Source: Leptospira idonii
GTDB lineage: Bacteria; Spirochaetota; Leptospiria; Leptospirales; Leptospiraceae
Assembly (NCBI RefSeq): GCF_004770995.1
Contig: NZ_RQHW01000002.1
Coordinates: 124,001-188,000 of the forward strand
Length of the DNA stretch: 64,000 bases
Reading direction: 5' to 3'
In this document: positions 55,515-64,000 of the stretch, piece by piece
How positions within the stretch are numbered: the first letter of the stretch is position 1
Layout: each line of letters begins with the position of its first letter
The notes under the pieces: generated by a model
The model's input: the letters and a program-made list of their open reading frames with translations, nothing else
Database searches by the model: none
Told to the model about the DNA's origin: nothing
Program-made: the position numbers and the translations under genes

Positions 55515-55949
55515 ATGGCGATTCTGATCCCTCTCGTCTTCCTGTTTTCCTACTTTTTCATTCGAAAGGTATGGTTTCAGTTGAGAAAGATCAGAACCGT
55601 CGGCACCATAGAAAGAATCCAGATGGGAATCATCCTTCCCAATCTGGTCCTTCCCGAAGTCAAAGTTCATTATAAATACTACTTCCAATCCGGTCTCTAT
55701 TTCGGAACCGGTTATTTGAATGTTTCCGATTTCCTCCCTGGCCAGGAATTCCATCTGCATTTGAGCCCTGGGGAAATTCCCACCCTTTATGCGGGAGACC
55801 AGGAAATCATTACCGAAGAGCATATCGAACATTACTTGCTTTCCCATGCGGCTAGCGTTTTCCTATACATAGACCCCATTGAGCCCTACCATTCCAGGAT
55901 TGATCAGGTCAATTTGAATTCCATTAGCGTTCCTTCGGACTTGATATGA
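55515..55949 (+). CDS. Membrane-anchored small protein, DUF3592-like
   Basis: 144 residues. One N-terminal membrane helix (ILIPLVFLFSYFFI) is followed by a beta-rich domain: VGTIERIQMG, PEVKVHYKYYF and GYLNVSDFLPGQEFHLHLSP. This resembles DUF3592-type domains, where a conserved V-x-Y-x-Y strand precedes a G-x-x-V segment. The match is weak. It overlaps the TPR gene by 4 bp. Confidence 0.55.
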   Translation: MAILIPLVFLFSYFFIRKVWFQLRKIRTVGTIERIQMGIILPNLVLPEVKVHYKYYFQSGLYFGTGYLNVSDFLPGQEFHLHLSPGEIPTLYAGDQEIITEEHIEHYLLSHAASVFLYIDPIEPYHSRIDQVNLNSISVPSDLI

Positions 55950-56731
55950 AATATTATTTATTCTTAGCCGTATTGTATTTCGTTACCGGCAGTGTATTCT
56001 CCCAAGAATCCAAAACACCCGTCGTGGGTTCCTCCTACTTTCAGGCGGTGGAAGAATACAAACTCAAAAATTATGCGAAGTCTATCGAACTTTTGAGATC
56101 CTTACTCTCCGAAGGTAAAGCAACTTATGAAAGTTATGCGCTATTGGCATATAACTACGATAAACTGAACGACTTCGAAAACGCATATTCTTCCATTCAG
56201 GAAGCCAGAAAAAGAAAACCGGAAGATGAAAATCTTGCCAGTTCCGCTTTGGGAATCCTCGCTCATTTCAAAAAATGGAAAGCAGTGATCGAACTTGCGG
56301 AAAAGTTCGTACCAATGTATCCTACGAACGCAGAAATCCGTTATTTTTATTCTTTAGCTCTTTCTCATAAGGGAGCGGGCAAGGTTGCTCTTTCTCAAAT
56401 CGAAAAAGCGAAGGCAAACAATCCCAACGATGTTCGTTTTCTAGAGTTAGAAGGCAAAATTTACTACTCCTTAAAGAACTATGAAAAGGCGGACATGAGT
56501 CTTAGATGGGCTTCTTCCTTGAATGAAAAATCAGCATCCATCTGGAACAATTTAGCTCTCGTACAAGAAGCTCTTTATCATCAAAATAAAAAATTGGGCA
56601 AAAAGAAGGATGCTCTCGGTTATTTGGAAGAAGCCAAACTCTGCATTCAAAGAGCGGAGAGCATGGATTCCGACCAAACTTCGATTAAGGAAAACGTCAA
56701 AAGGATCCAATCGATCGTTCCCGCATCGTGA
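55946..56731 (+). CDS. Exported TPR-repeat protein
   Basis: 261 residues. A signal peptide ([18 protein letters not shown], probable cut after S-V-F-S) is followed by five or six TPR units ([20 protein letters not shown] to the C-terminus). It is probably periplasmic. It overlaps both neighbours by 4 bp, so it is translated with mtaB. No specific partner can be named. Confidence 0.75.
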   Translation: MKYYLFLAVLYFVTGSVFSQESKTPVVGSSYFQAVEEYKLKNYAKSIELLRSLLSEGKATYESYALLAYNYDKLNDFENAYSSIQEARKRKPEDENLASSALGILAHFKKWKAVIELAEKFVPMYPTNAEIRYFYSLALSHKGAGKVALSQIEKAKANNPNDVRFLELEGKIYYSLKNYEKADMSLRWASSLNEKSASIWNNLALVQEALYHQNKKLGKKKDALGYLEEAKLCIQRAESMDSDQTSIKENVKRIQSIVPAS

Positions 56732-58017
56732 AAATCAAGTTCCATACCTTGGGCTGCCGTCTTAATTTTTTCGAGACGGACGGTCTTTATTCCGTTCTGA
56801 AAGACAAAGGGTTTTCTTTGGCAGATACGAACGAATCCGCCAATTACATCGTAGTCAACACTTGTACTGTTACGAACAAAGCGGATGTAAAAAACAGAAA
56901 TATCATACGCAATGCAATTCGCTCCAATCCGGGAGCTAAAGTCTATGTAACCGGATGTTATGCGGAGACGGATAAACAAATCATCCAAGCAATACCTGGT
57001 GTAACAGGTGTTTATGGGAATACGGAAAAAAGTTCTCTTCCTTATAAAATATTGGAAGATTGGGAAGGAAGACCGTCCGAGCCTACGGGAACTTTGGATC
57101 GATTTTCTTATTCCGATGTTCTTCCTGAAGGGCACACTCGTGCTTATTTAAAAATCCAAGACGGATGCAATCGAAAATGTTCCTACTGTAAAATTCCGTC
57201 CGCACGAGGATTGGGGGTCAGCCGCAATTATTCCGATGTTTTGGACCAAGTTCGTTTTCTGCAAGATCATGGAATCGGGGAAATTCAATTAACCGGTGTT
57301 AATTTGGGATGGTATCGACTTGAAAACGGAGAAAAAGGTTTTTTAAATCTTCTGGAAGACATTCTTAAAATTTTGGAATATTCCAGGCTTCGTATTTCTT
57401 CCATTGAACCGCCGGATGTGGGGCCTGGTCTTTTGGATCTGATGACTCATCCTAGATTCACTAAATTCATCCATATCCCTCTGCAAAGCGGGAGCAGGGA
57501 AGTTTTAAAGGCGATGAGAAGGACCTATCATCCTGATTCTTTCCGTTTGAGAGTGGCAAAAGCTCATGAAATGTTGCCTGGTCTTTTTTTAGGAACGGAT
57601 GTCATTACAGGTTTTCCGAACGAAACGGAAAAGGAATTCCAGGAATCCAAAGATTTGTTAGTCGAGTTAGGATTCGCAAAGATCCATGCGTTTCCTTATT
57701 CAGTAAGAAAAGGAACGTTTGCGGAAACGTTAGGCGATCCCATCCCCGGTGACGAAAAGAAAAGAAGGGTTCTCGATCTTATGGATCTTAGCTCCCGCTT
57801 GAATGAAACCTATGCAAAAACGCAGATGGGGACGGTTCAGGAAGCCATTTTAGAGAACGACGGCAAACTGGTGACCGGAAATTATTTAAAAGGCAAACTG
57901 GCAGATTCCGATAACTATCGTTATTTGACTACCGGGCAGTTTTTGGATGTGGTTGTTTCCGATTATCAAAGGATTCCCGGAAAAGAAGGTGAAGTTACCT
58001 TTCAACTCACCAGATAA
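56728..58017 (+). CDS. mtaB: tRNA t6A37 methylthiotransferase MtaB
   Basis: 429 residues. The N-terminal UPF0004 domain has [27 protein letters not shown] and VTGCYAET (three cluster Cys). The radical-SAM motif is [15 protein letters not shown]. The [12 protein letters not shown] pattern fits MtaB rather than MiaB or RimO. It adds methylthio to t6A37 of tRNAs reading ANN codons. The start is GTG inside the end of the TPR gene. Confidence 0.92.
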   Translation: MKIKFHTLGCRLNFFETDGLYSVLKDKGFSLADTNESANYIVVNTCTVTNKADVKNRNIIRNAIRSNPGAKVYVTGCYAETDKQIIQAIPGVTGVYGNTEKSSLPYKILEDWEGRPSEPTGTLDRFSYSDVLPEGHTRAYLKIQDGCNRKCSYCKIPSARGLGVSRNYSDVLDQVRFLQDHGIGEIQLTGVNLGWYRLENGEKGFLNLLEDILKILEYSRLRISSIEPPDVGPGLLDLMTHPRFTKFIHIPLQSGSREVLKAMRRTYHPDSFRLRVAKAHEMLPGLFLGTDVITGFPNETEKEFQESKDLLVELGFAKIHAFPYSVRKGTFAETLGDPIPGDEKKRRVLDLMDLSSRLNETYAKTQMGTVQEAILENDGKLVTGNYLKGKLADSDNYRYLTTGQFLDVVVSDYQRIPGKEGEVTFQLTR

Positions 58018-58053
58018 ACGCTTTCAGGTTCCCGGAAATAAACTCAGTCGAAC

Positions 58054-59352
58054 TCAAGAATTTGTAATCCAAACAGTCCATTCTCCTTTTTTCTCCAAAG
58101 CTTTTGTCCATCCTGCTCCGGGGCCTTCGAAAGAGGAATCAATAGACACGGCAAGCGAAGGGTTTCCTTGTTCGTTGGAAACGATCCCCGCAAAACCTCC
58201 GTAGTTTGAAGATAAATCCTCCCATTCCGAGCCTGCCGTAATCCCTGCTTTCTTCCGTAAGAGAGCCAAGTCTTCGATTTCAGTGAGTCCCCAGTCGAAG
58301 TAATCCGGCCAGTAGATACAAGGTGTTCCTGGAGTCGTTAATACGAAACAATATGCTTTGGACTTGAAATGAGAAGGGCATTCCCAAACCTTTTGTCCCC
58401 ATCCGTTGGAAGGAGAATAAGGAGATGCTCCCGTATCATGATTGTCAACGAGTGTGACAGCCAATTCTCTTTCTTTGCGATTCGGGCTTAAGTTCAATCC
58501 GTACTTTAAATTTGTGCTGTTTGCCGAATTGATTTCCTTTTTCAAGATCATATCGAATACGGCGCAGCCGGACTCTTCCGCCCAACCTAAAATACGAGAT
58601 CTTTCATTGTTTCCGTACCTTTGAAACATAGGATCGTCCTTGATCGAGGCTGCTTGCCAATATTCTCCTACGGAGAAATATTCGATCGCAGTCGTATCTT
58701 TGATCAGATTCATCACATCCTTAGGATGGTATCCCCAGACAAAGTCCCAGCGCCATCCGTCTACACCGCAGTCGTTTGTAAGTTCGTTTAATGCCTGTTT
58801 GAATCTTGAATATACTTCCGGTCTGTCTAATTTCAAATCGCAGCTTCCGTCGAAAAAAGCTCCTCCCGTATCGGAGCCGCTGACTCTCCAAGCAGGTCCC
58901 GGATAAGTCCATACATCGTTTTTCATTCTGAACCTATCTCTGTGGTTGAGTACGATATCGACGATCGCCTTCAGTCCTAAAGAGTGGAGTTTTCGTATAA
59001 GGGAAGTTAACTCTTCTTTCGTTCCGTATCTGGAATTCAGATCGAAATCCCTCCAAAAATAACCTTCTCCTCCTCCGTGTTTTCCGTTTCCTTCCCATTC
59101 CGAATCGTCAATCCAAGGAGGAGGCAGATACAGGATCGTAAATCCTGATTTTGCGATTTCTTCCGACCTATCGTGGAGGATTTGATACCAGGATTTAGGA
59201 CTTTGATGTAACGTACCGGTTCCTCTTGTTTTTACCAGATTCCAGTGAAACGCTTGTAAGATGATATCTTTGCCGTTGCCTCTTGTGATTTGCGGATTTG
59301 TGTTCATTCTGTTTACCAGAATCATGGGGACTCTTTTCGAAAAACGAGTCAT
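58054..59352 (-). CDS. Alpha-amylase family (GH13) glycoside hydrolase
   Basis: 432 residues. GH13 regions are visible: I VDIVLNHRDR, II GVDGWRWDFVWG (nucleophile D203), III FSVGEYW (acid/base E230), IV LVDNHDTG (D306). The compact size and the GDFDL-like YFWRDFDLNSRYG resemble plant-type and maltotetraohydrolase-like alpha-amylases. No signal peptide is evident, so it may act on cytoplasmic glucan. Three in-frame ATGs (59352, 59325, 59307) compete and none has a strong ribosome site. Confidence 0.88.
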   Translation of the reverse strand: MTRFSKRVPMILVNRMNTNPQITRGNGKDIILQAFHWNLVKTRGTGTLHQSPKSWYQILHDRSEEIAKSGFTILYLPPPWIDDSEWEGNGKHGGGEGYFWRDFDLNSRYGTKEELTSLIRKLHSLGLKAIVDIVLNHRDRFRMKNDVWTYPGPAWRVSGSDTGGAFFDGSCDLKLDRPEVYSRFKQALNELTNDCGVDGWRWDFVWGYHPKDVMNLIKDTTAIEYFSVGEYWQAASIKDDPMFQRYGNNERSRILGWAEESGCAVFDMILKKEINSANSTNLKYGLNLSPNRKERELAVTLVDNHDTGASPYSPSNGWGQKVWECPSHFKSKAYCFVLTTPGTPCIYWPDYFDWGLTEIEDLALLRKKAGITAGSEWEDLSSNYGGFAGIVSNEQGNPSLAVSIDSSFEGPGAGWTKALEKKGEWTVWITNS

Positions 59353-59458
59353 TTTTTTCTAAAATATCTGTTATATTGATCTAAATCCGATGGGATAACA
59401 GAAGTATTCTAAAAAAATAGGTGAGCGCATTCGTCGTTTTTACAGCTTTGTAGTAACT

Positions 59459-60631
59459 ATGTTCGAAAATTTTGAATCCGATGCAGTCCGCATCCAAACC
59501 GAAAGAACTTCCCAAAGGGAACACTCAACCCCTCTTTTTTTAACATCGAGCTTTATCTTCGATGATTCCGAACAAGCGAGAGCTTTGTTTGCAGATGAAA
59601 TCCAAGGAAATATTTATACACGGTTCTCCAATCCGAATAACAACGAGTTAATCGAGAAACTTTGCCGTTTGGAAAAAACGGAAGACGGCCTTGCAACTGC
59701 TTCCGGTATGGCTGCCGTTTTTATTTCCATGTTTTCCCTTTTGAAATCAGGAGATCACGTTCTTGCTTCCCGTTCCGTTTTCGGCTCGACACATCAGGTT
59801 TTAACTCAAATTTTTCCTAGATTTAACATCGATTATTCGTATGCCGATGTAGGTAAAATCAACGAATGGGAAGAGGGGGTAAAGCCGAACACGAAAATCG
59901 TGTTTATAGAAACTCCTTCTAATCCTGCATTGGATATCATCGATTTGGAATGGATTTCCGCATTCTGCAAAAAAAGAAATTTGATTCTGATCGTTGACAA
60001 TTGTTTTTGCACTCCTTACATCCAAAGACCTGCGGAATGGGGCGCTGATTTAGTGGTTCACTCAGGGACTAAGTTTTTGGACGGACAAGGAAGAGTGATT
60101 GCAGGAGCCGTGCTTGGCAGAAAAGATTTGATGAAAGAAATTCGATTCATCGCTCGCGCAACAGGACCTTCTCTTTCTCCTATGAACTCTTGGATTATTT
60201 CCAAAAGTTTGGAAACATTGGCCATTCGTATGGAAAAACATTCCGAAAACGCAACGAAGCTGGCTGAATTTTTGGAAACACATTCGGAAGTTGACTTTGT
60301 GAAATACCCTTTCCTCAAGTCGCATCCTCAAATGGCTTTGGCAAAAAAGCAAATGAAGTTAGGTGGCGGAGTCGTTACTTTTTCTGTCAAAGGCGGTTTG
60401 GAAAGAGGAAGAAGATTTTTGGACGCTTTGAAATGGTTCTCACTCACTGCGAACTTGGGTGATTCCAGAACGACTGCGACTCATCCCGCATCGACCACAC
60501 ATTCCAAACTGAAAGAAGAAGAACGATTGGCCGTGGGAATCTCTCCCGGTTTGATCCGAATTTCAGTAGGGTTGGAACATATCGATGATATCATCGAGGA
60601 AGTGAACCAGGCGCTCTCTGCTTCGAAGTAA
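59459..60631 (+). CDS. metZ: O-succinylhomoserine / O-acetylhomoserine sulfhydrylase
   Basis: 390 residues, Cys/Met-metabolism PLP family. YTRFSNPN, ATASGMAAVF, VDNCFCTPYIQRP and VHSGTKFLDGQG (PLP Lys205) are clear, with SLGDSRTTATHPASTTHSK-type text near the end reading NLGDSRTTATHPASTTH. The A-x-A-S-G-M and C-terminal pattern fit MetZ-type direct sulfhydrylation to homocysteine. Which acyl donor is used cannot be told. The 3' end overlaps the converging cytochrome gene by 41 bp. Confidence 0.87.
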   Translation: MFENFESDAVRIQTERTSQREHSTPLFLTSSFIFDDSEQARALFADEIQGNIYTRFSNPNNNELIEKLCRLEKTEDGLATASGMAAVFISMFSLLKSGDHVLASRSVFGSTHQVLTQIFPRFNIDYSYADVGKINEWEEGVKPNTKIVFIETPSNPALDIIDLEWISAFCKKRNLILIVDNCFCTPYIQRPAEWGADLVVHSGTKFLDGQGRVIAGAVLGRKDLMKEIRFIARATGPSLSPMNSWIISKSLETLAIRMEKHSENATKLAEFLETHSEVDFVKYPFLKSHPQMALAKKQMKLGGGVVTFSVKGGLERGRRFLDALKWFSLTANLGDSRTTATHPASTTHSKLKEEERLAVGISPGLIRISVGLEHIDDIIEEVNQALSASK

Positions 60632-61799
60632 ATAAACGATAATACGATCGTTCTTTTTCGGCTAATGCCTGTTTTAGAATGGGAATGGACTTCTCCGATA
60701 ATTTCAGAGAAGTTCTGTTCTCTAGGTTGTGTCGAAACATTCTGACATACATCTCTCCTGGATCCACATCCACTTCCATACGAACCCAAACATCTTTATC
60801 GATATCTTTTTTCTCGATTCTTTCCTCCATCGAGAATGTTTCTCCTGGAGAAAGCCTATTGTCATAAATTTCTTTCTCTAAAAATATATCCACGAATCTG
60901 CCGATGACTTCTTCCCTAAGAAGCATTTCTTTTCGGTTTCCGTTTTCCAAAACGAATCGTACATAAACCTTAGGCACCGCATAACTAGGAAATTTGTGAC
61001 CTATCTTTTCGGAGGTGAATGACCCTCGTATCAATATGTAGTTTCCTTCTTCTTTAACTTGAAAGGAAAAGGACAAACCTTGTTTCACCATTTCCAAATC
61101 ATGAATCCCTTTCCATTCGTGTTTTCTATCCGGCATATGACAGTTCTGGCATTGGATTCCTTGTTTTGCGAAATCGGATTCTTTCCATTCGGAATAGGTT
61201 TCCATCATTCTTTTGCCGTTTATCTTTTTACCCGATTCGGAACTTTCATGGCAGTTCTTACAAAATAAGGAGGATTCGAATTCTAGTGCCGTGGTATATC
61301 CTCCATGCGGTAAATTTTTTTCCGTACCGATTGTACCGTTTAAAGAAGGGGGGCCGAAACGTTGTTGGTTTCTCACGTGGCAGGAGGCACAGATGAGACC
61401 ATGACTTCCTTGAGGCAGATAAGAATTCCATTCCTCTGGATATGTGTGTTTCCATCCTTCCTCTATGGAAAGATATTGTTTTGTTTCTGCCAAAGGGGAG
61501 TGGCATCGAAAACATTTTTGGGATTCTTCGTGTCCCAGCCCGGGGAGTTGCCATAAGACTCCGGGAGAAATGGTTTGGGAATGAAGGCTATTTTGCCAGG
61601 CTTCGAATTGGGGTTTGTGGCAGGTACCACAGGATTGAGGCTCCAAACTCTTTTCCAATTGGGAAAAATGACTAGGAGGAGGGCCTTGTTCTCCCATCGG
61701 TTCCTTCCAATGGGAATTCAGAAAAGAATTCTCTTCGCATCCTTGCAAAACAAAGAAGAGGATTCCGACCAAGAGGGCTTTCAATTTCTGAACCTGCAT
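60591..61799 (-). CDS. Five-heme cytochrome c lipoprotein
   Basis: 402 residues. A signal peptide ends in FVLQGC (Cys21). Five C-x-x-C-H heme motifs lie at residues 57-61, 96-100, 137-141, 180-184 and 217-221. The C-terminal ~170 residues are a beta-rich domain without hemes. This matches cytochrome c-554-like multiheme proteins used in periplasmic electron transfer. The lipid anchor places it in the envelope. The last 13 codons lie opposite the end of metZ. Confidence 0.88.
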   Translation of the reverse strand: MQVQKLKALLVGILFFVLQGCEENSFLNSHWKEPMGEQGPPPSHFSQLEKSLEPQSCGTCHKPQFEAWQNSLHSQTISPGVLWQLPGLGHEESQKCFRCHSPLAETKQYLSIEEGWKHTYPEEWNSYLPQGSHGLICASCHVRNQQRFGPPSLNGTIGTEKNLPHGGYTTALEFESSLFCKNCHESSESGKKINGKRMMETYSEWKESDFAKQGIQCQNCHMPDRKHEWKGIHDLEMVKQGLSFSFQVKEEGNYILIRGSFTSEKIGHKFPSYAVPKVYVRFVLENGNRKEMLLREEVIGRFVDIFLEKEIYDNRLSPGETFSMEERIEKKDIDKDVWVRMEVDVDPGEMYVRMFRHNLENRTSLKLSEKSIPILKQALAEKERSYYRLFTSKQRAPGSLPR

Positions 61800-61896
61800 T
61801 CGTGATATAAGATACTTTATCTTTTAAACTGTATATTTTTCTGCTATCTAAAAAACGATATTCTTTAGACTTGCAATAGAAAAAGGACATACGCAG

Positions 61897-62727
61897 ATGA
61901 AACCATCCAGAATTTTTTCTCTCACACTTCTATTCCTTCTCTTCGCTTTGGCCTCCGTCTTTTGCGGCGGAAAAACCTCTCCTCTTCCTGGGGATCGAAA
62001 GAATTTAAAGATCGGAATTTGTCCGGGTCCATACGGGGATATGATCCAAAAAGCGATTCTTCCTTCTTTATCTAAGAAGGGTTATACGGTTGAGATCGTT
62101 ACTTTCAGCGATTATATTCAGCCGAATCTTGCGCTTTCGAATCGAGACATCGATGCGAATCTTTTTCAACATGTTCCTTATCTTGTGAAGTTTTCCAAAG
62201 ATAAAGGATTGAAGTTAAACGTTGTGATCAATATTCCCACGGCTCCTATGACTGTTTTCGGAGGCAAAACGAAAGATCCGAAGGATTTGCCGAATAACGC
62301 ATCTATTGCGCTTCCGAATGATCCTACGAATCAAATTAGAGCTCTCAAATTATTTCAAGAACTCGGGTTTATCAAAGTCAATCCGAATGCGGATGCAACG
62401 AAAACCACTTTGAAGGATATCGTGGAAAACAAAAAGAACATTCAGTTTCTTCCTTTGGAAGCGGCTCAACTCCCTCGGTCTTTGGAAAGTACGAACTTTA
62501 CGGCAATTAACGGAAATTTTGCGCTTTCTGCAGGATTAAAACTTACTGATGCGGTTAAATTGGAAACCCTTGCGGAAGAACATAAAAACGTGATCGTTGT
62601 CAGAGAGGAAGATAAAGACGCCGAATTTGCAAAGGATATCGAAGCAGCCGTACGTTCTAAAGAGTTTGCGGAAACGATCAATCGTGATTTTCAGGGATTT
62701 CAAAAGCCGGATTGGCTCGAAAAATAG
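61897..62727 (+). CDS. metQ: Methionine ABC transporter substrate-binding lipoprotein MetQ
   Basis: 276 residues. The signal peptide ends in ASVFC (Cys23). LKIGICPGPYGDMIQKAILP, FSDYIQPNLALSNRDIDANLFQH and SIALPNDPTNQIRALKLFQE are NlpA/MetQ hallmarks. It delivers D- or L-methionine to the MetNI importer. AAGGA lies 11 nt before the ATG. No SAM-riboswitch motif was seen in the ~97-bp leader. Confidence 0.93.
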   Translation: MKPSRIFSLTLLFLLFALASVFCGGKTSPLPGDRKNLKIGICPGPYGDMIQKAILPSLSKKGYTVEIVTFSDYIQPNLALSNRDIDANLFQHVPYLVKFSKDKGLKLNVVINIPTAPMTVFGGKTKDPKDLPNNASIALPNDPTNQIRALKLFQELGFIKVNPNADATKTTLKDIVENKKNIQFLPLEAAQLPRSLESTNFTAINGNFALSAGLKLTDAVKLETLAEEHKNVIVVREEDKDAEFAKDIEAAVRSKEFAETINRDFQGFQKPDWLEK

Positions 62728-62736
62728 GGCTTCCGC

Positions 62737-63756
62737 TTGAATTCCATTTCTATCATCGAGTTTAAAAACGTTTCGAAGGATTTTTCATCAGGGAAATCCT
62801 TCTCTGCACTTCATAACGTTAGTTTTGCGGTTCCGGGTAAGACGATTTTCGGAGTGATCGGTCAGACGGGAGCAGGAAAAAGCACTCTGCTTCGTTTTGT
62901 GAATCTATTGGAGCAACCTTCCGAAGGATCCATATTGTTCCGAGGAAAAGAGATCAACCATCTGAAGTCCAAGCCTTTGAGGGAACATCGTGCCAACGTC
63001 GGGATGGTTTTCCAACAATTTCATTTGGTTTCCAATGTGACTGTCTTTGACAACATCGCATTGCCTTTGAAAGCGGCAGGATGGAAACAAAACGAGATTC
63101 AAAAAAGAGTGACTGAACTTCTCGAATTGGTAGGAATTCCCGAAAAAATAAATTCTTTCCCTAAAACTTTAAGCGGGGGACAGAAACAAAGAGTCGGAAT
63201 TGCAAGAGCCCTTGCCAATAATCCCAGCGTACTTTTATGCGATGAACCTACGTCCGCATTGGATCCGGAAACTACTTCTTCGATTCTTTCTCTTTTGAAA
63301 AAAATCAATTCGGAATTGAATGTTACGATCATGATCGTAACTCATGAGATGGAAGTGGTGAGAGATATCTGTGATTATGTAGCTGTGATGGACAAGGGAA
63401 AATTGGCGGAAATCGGTTCCACATACGATGTGTTTGCCGAACCGAAAGCGGAGATCACTCGAAAAATGATAGGTAGTTTCCTTTTTCCGAAACTATCCGA
63501 TTCTCTGCTTTCCTCTTCGAAGGGGGAAATTTTCAGAATATTACTTAAGGGCAAAATCGCAAGCGATCCGGTTTTGGCGACCGTATTCAAAAACTCTGTT
63601 TTGCATCCGAACATACTATCAAGTAACATCGAATATATAGCAGGAAAACCCATCGGAGTTTTTTATATCGAAGTGAATGGCTCGGAAACGGAGATCCAAA
63701 AGCTTTCCGAACAATTTGTCCAGGCAGGAGCCGAAATAGAGGAGCTAATCAAATAA
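62737..63756 (+). CDS. metN: Methionine ABC transporter ATPase MetN
   Basis: 339 residues. Walker A GQTGAGKST, signature LSGGQKQRVGIARAL, Walker B LLCDEPTSALD and H-loop VTHEM are present. A C-terminal NIL domain (about residues 265-339) senses methionine and shuts down transport when the pool is full. The start is a TTG with AGGG about 7 nt upstream. It joins metI through a TAATG overlap. Confidence 0.94.
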   Translation: MNSISIIEFKNVSKDFSSGKSFSALHNVSFAVPGKTIFGVIGQTGAGKSTLLRFVNLLEQPSEGSILFRGKEINHLKSKPLREHRANVGMVFQQFHLVSNVTVFDNIALPLKAAGWKQNEIQKRVTELLELVGIPEKINSFPKTLSGGQKQRVGIARALANNPSVLLCDEPTSALDPETTSSILSLLKKINSELNVTIMIVTHEMEVVRDICDYVAVMDKGKLAEIGSTYDVFAEPKAEITRKMIGSFLFPKLSDSLLSSSKGEIFRILLKGKIASDPVLATVFKNSVLHPNILSSNIEYIAGKPIGVFYIEVNGSETEIQKLSEQFVQAGAEIEELIK

Positions 63757-64000
63757 TGACGGATCGTTTATTGGAACTATTCCCCGAACTATATATTGCC
63801 TTCGGTCAGACATTTTTGATGTTAGGTATTTCTTTATCCATGGCTTTGTTGTTTGGGATTCCACTCGGGTTTCTCATCTTTTTATTCGATAAAAAAGTTT
63901 TTATACGAAATCGCTGGATGTATGCGATTCTAGGCACTTTAGCCAACTTGATTCGCTCCATTCCTTTCGTGATTTTACTCGTTTCACTTCTTCCTTTCAC
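63756..64000 (+). CDS. metI: Methionine ABC transporter permease MetI (3' truncated by window)
   Basis: 81 codons are visible before the window ends. MTDRLLELFPELYIAFGQTF is followed by a first membrane helix (MLGISLSMALLFGIPLGFLIF) and then NLIRSIPFVILLVSLLPF, the start of the permease core as in MetI. The ATG shares its A with the metN stop. The order metQ-metN-metI makes this a complete importer operon, apart from the cut end. Confidence 0.9.
   Translation, partial: MTDRLLELFPELYIAFGQTFLMLGISLSMALLFGIPLGFLIFLFDKKVFIRNRWMYAILGTLANLIRSIPFVILLVSLLPF

Noticed and set aside
59353..59458. SAM riboswitch before metZ (and before metQ, 61800-61896)
   Set aside because: Neither short leader shows the conserved core motifs or pairing of the SAM-I or SAM-II types that I could recognise.
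1..64000. CRISPR arrays, tRNA/rRNA genes, insertion sequences, prophage
   Set aside because: No regularly spaced repeats, tRNA T-loop/acceptor patterns in gaps, transposase or phage genes were found on reading all intergenic stretches.

Overview
The window reads as chromosomal DNA of a spirochaete of the family Leptospiraceae, most likely Leptospira. This rests on three things: the block rpsB-tsf-pyrH-frr-uppS-cdsA-dxr-rseP-proS-trpBA, a DUF1564 protein (a family I associate with Leptospira), and about nine predicted lipoproteins with the loose spirochaetal lipobox (residue before Cys is G, A, S, N, P or F). Species cannot be fixed from the sequence. No rRNA, tRNA, insertion sequence, prophage or CRISPR array was seen.

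Region 1 (1-8471) is accessory. Three related beta-propeller proteins of the strictosidine-synthase/SMP-30 type (one cut by the window edge, two lipoproteins) sit with an AraC-type regulator, an M24 metallopeptidase, a MarR regulator and a VOC protein. Near-identical 20-bp motifs precede the second propeller gene and the peptidase gene, which suggests one regulon. A four-gene minus-strand operon (two small lipoproteins, a PhyH-type oxygenase, a DinB-like protein) lies inside this region.

Region 2 (8671-20160) is a housekeeping run on the plus strand: a small membrane protein, S2, EF-Ts, UMP kinase, ribosome recycling factor, then undecaprenyl diphosphate synthase, CDP-diglyceride synthase, DXP reductoisomerase, RseP, prolyl-tRNA synthetase and tryptophan synthase beta/alpha. 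A fragment of a CarF/TMEM189-type desaturase gene follows trpA.

Region 3 (20501-24400, minus strand) holds a class Ia ribonucleotide reductase with a eukaryote-like small subunit, a small CWC-type cysteine-rich gene, and a leader that resembles a cobalamin riboswitch. Region 4 (24768-34376) carries a CHASE2 adenylate cyclase, dxs, a TPR protein, several lineage-specific proteins and a large protein with a cyclic-nucleotide-binding-like N-terminus whose binding cassette looks decayed.

Region 5 (34463-41728) is aroA-cmk-rpsA-TPR-hisG-rpmF-plsX-fabG, closed by a strong terminator. Region 6 has a rhodanese-like lipoprotein, then acpP, rnc, a Nudix gene, aroB, a small-conductance mechanosensitive channel and a MORN-like lipoprotein, followed by two minus-strand membrane proteins.

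Region 7 (50057-58017) is lolC-lolD, a fused and shortened McsA-McsB-like protein, clpC, two envelope proteins and mtaB. The McsA-McsB-like fusion beside clpC is the most interesting protein in the window. Region 8 (58054-64000) has an alpha-amylase, metZ, a five-heme lipoprotein cytochrome and the methionine importer metQNI, cut by the window edge.
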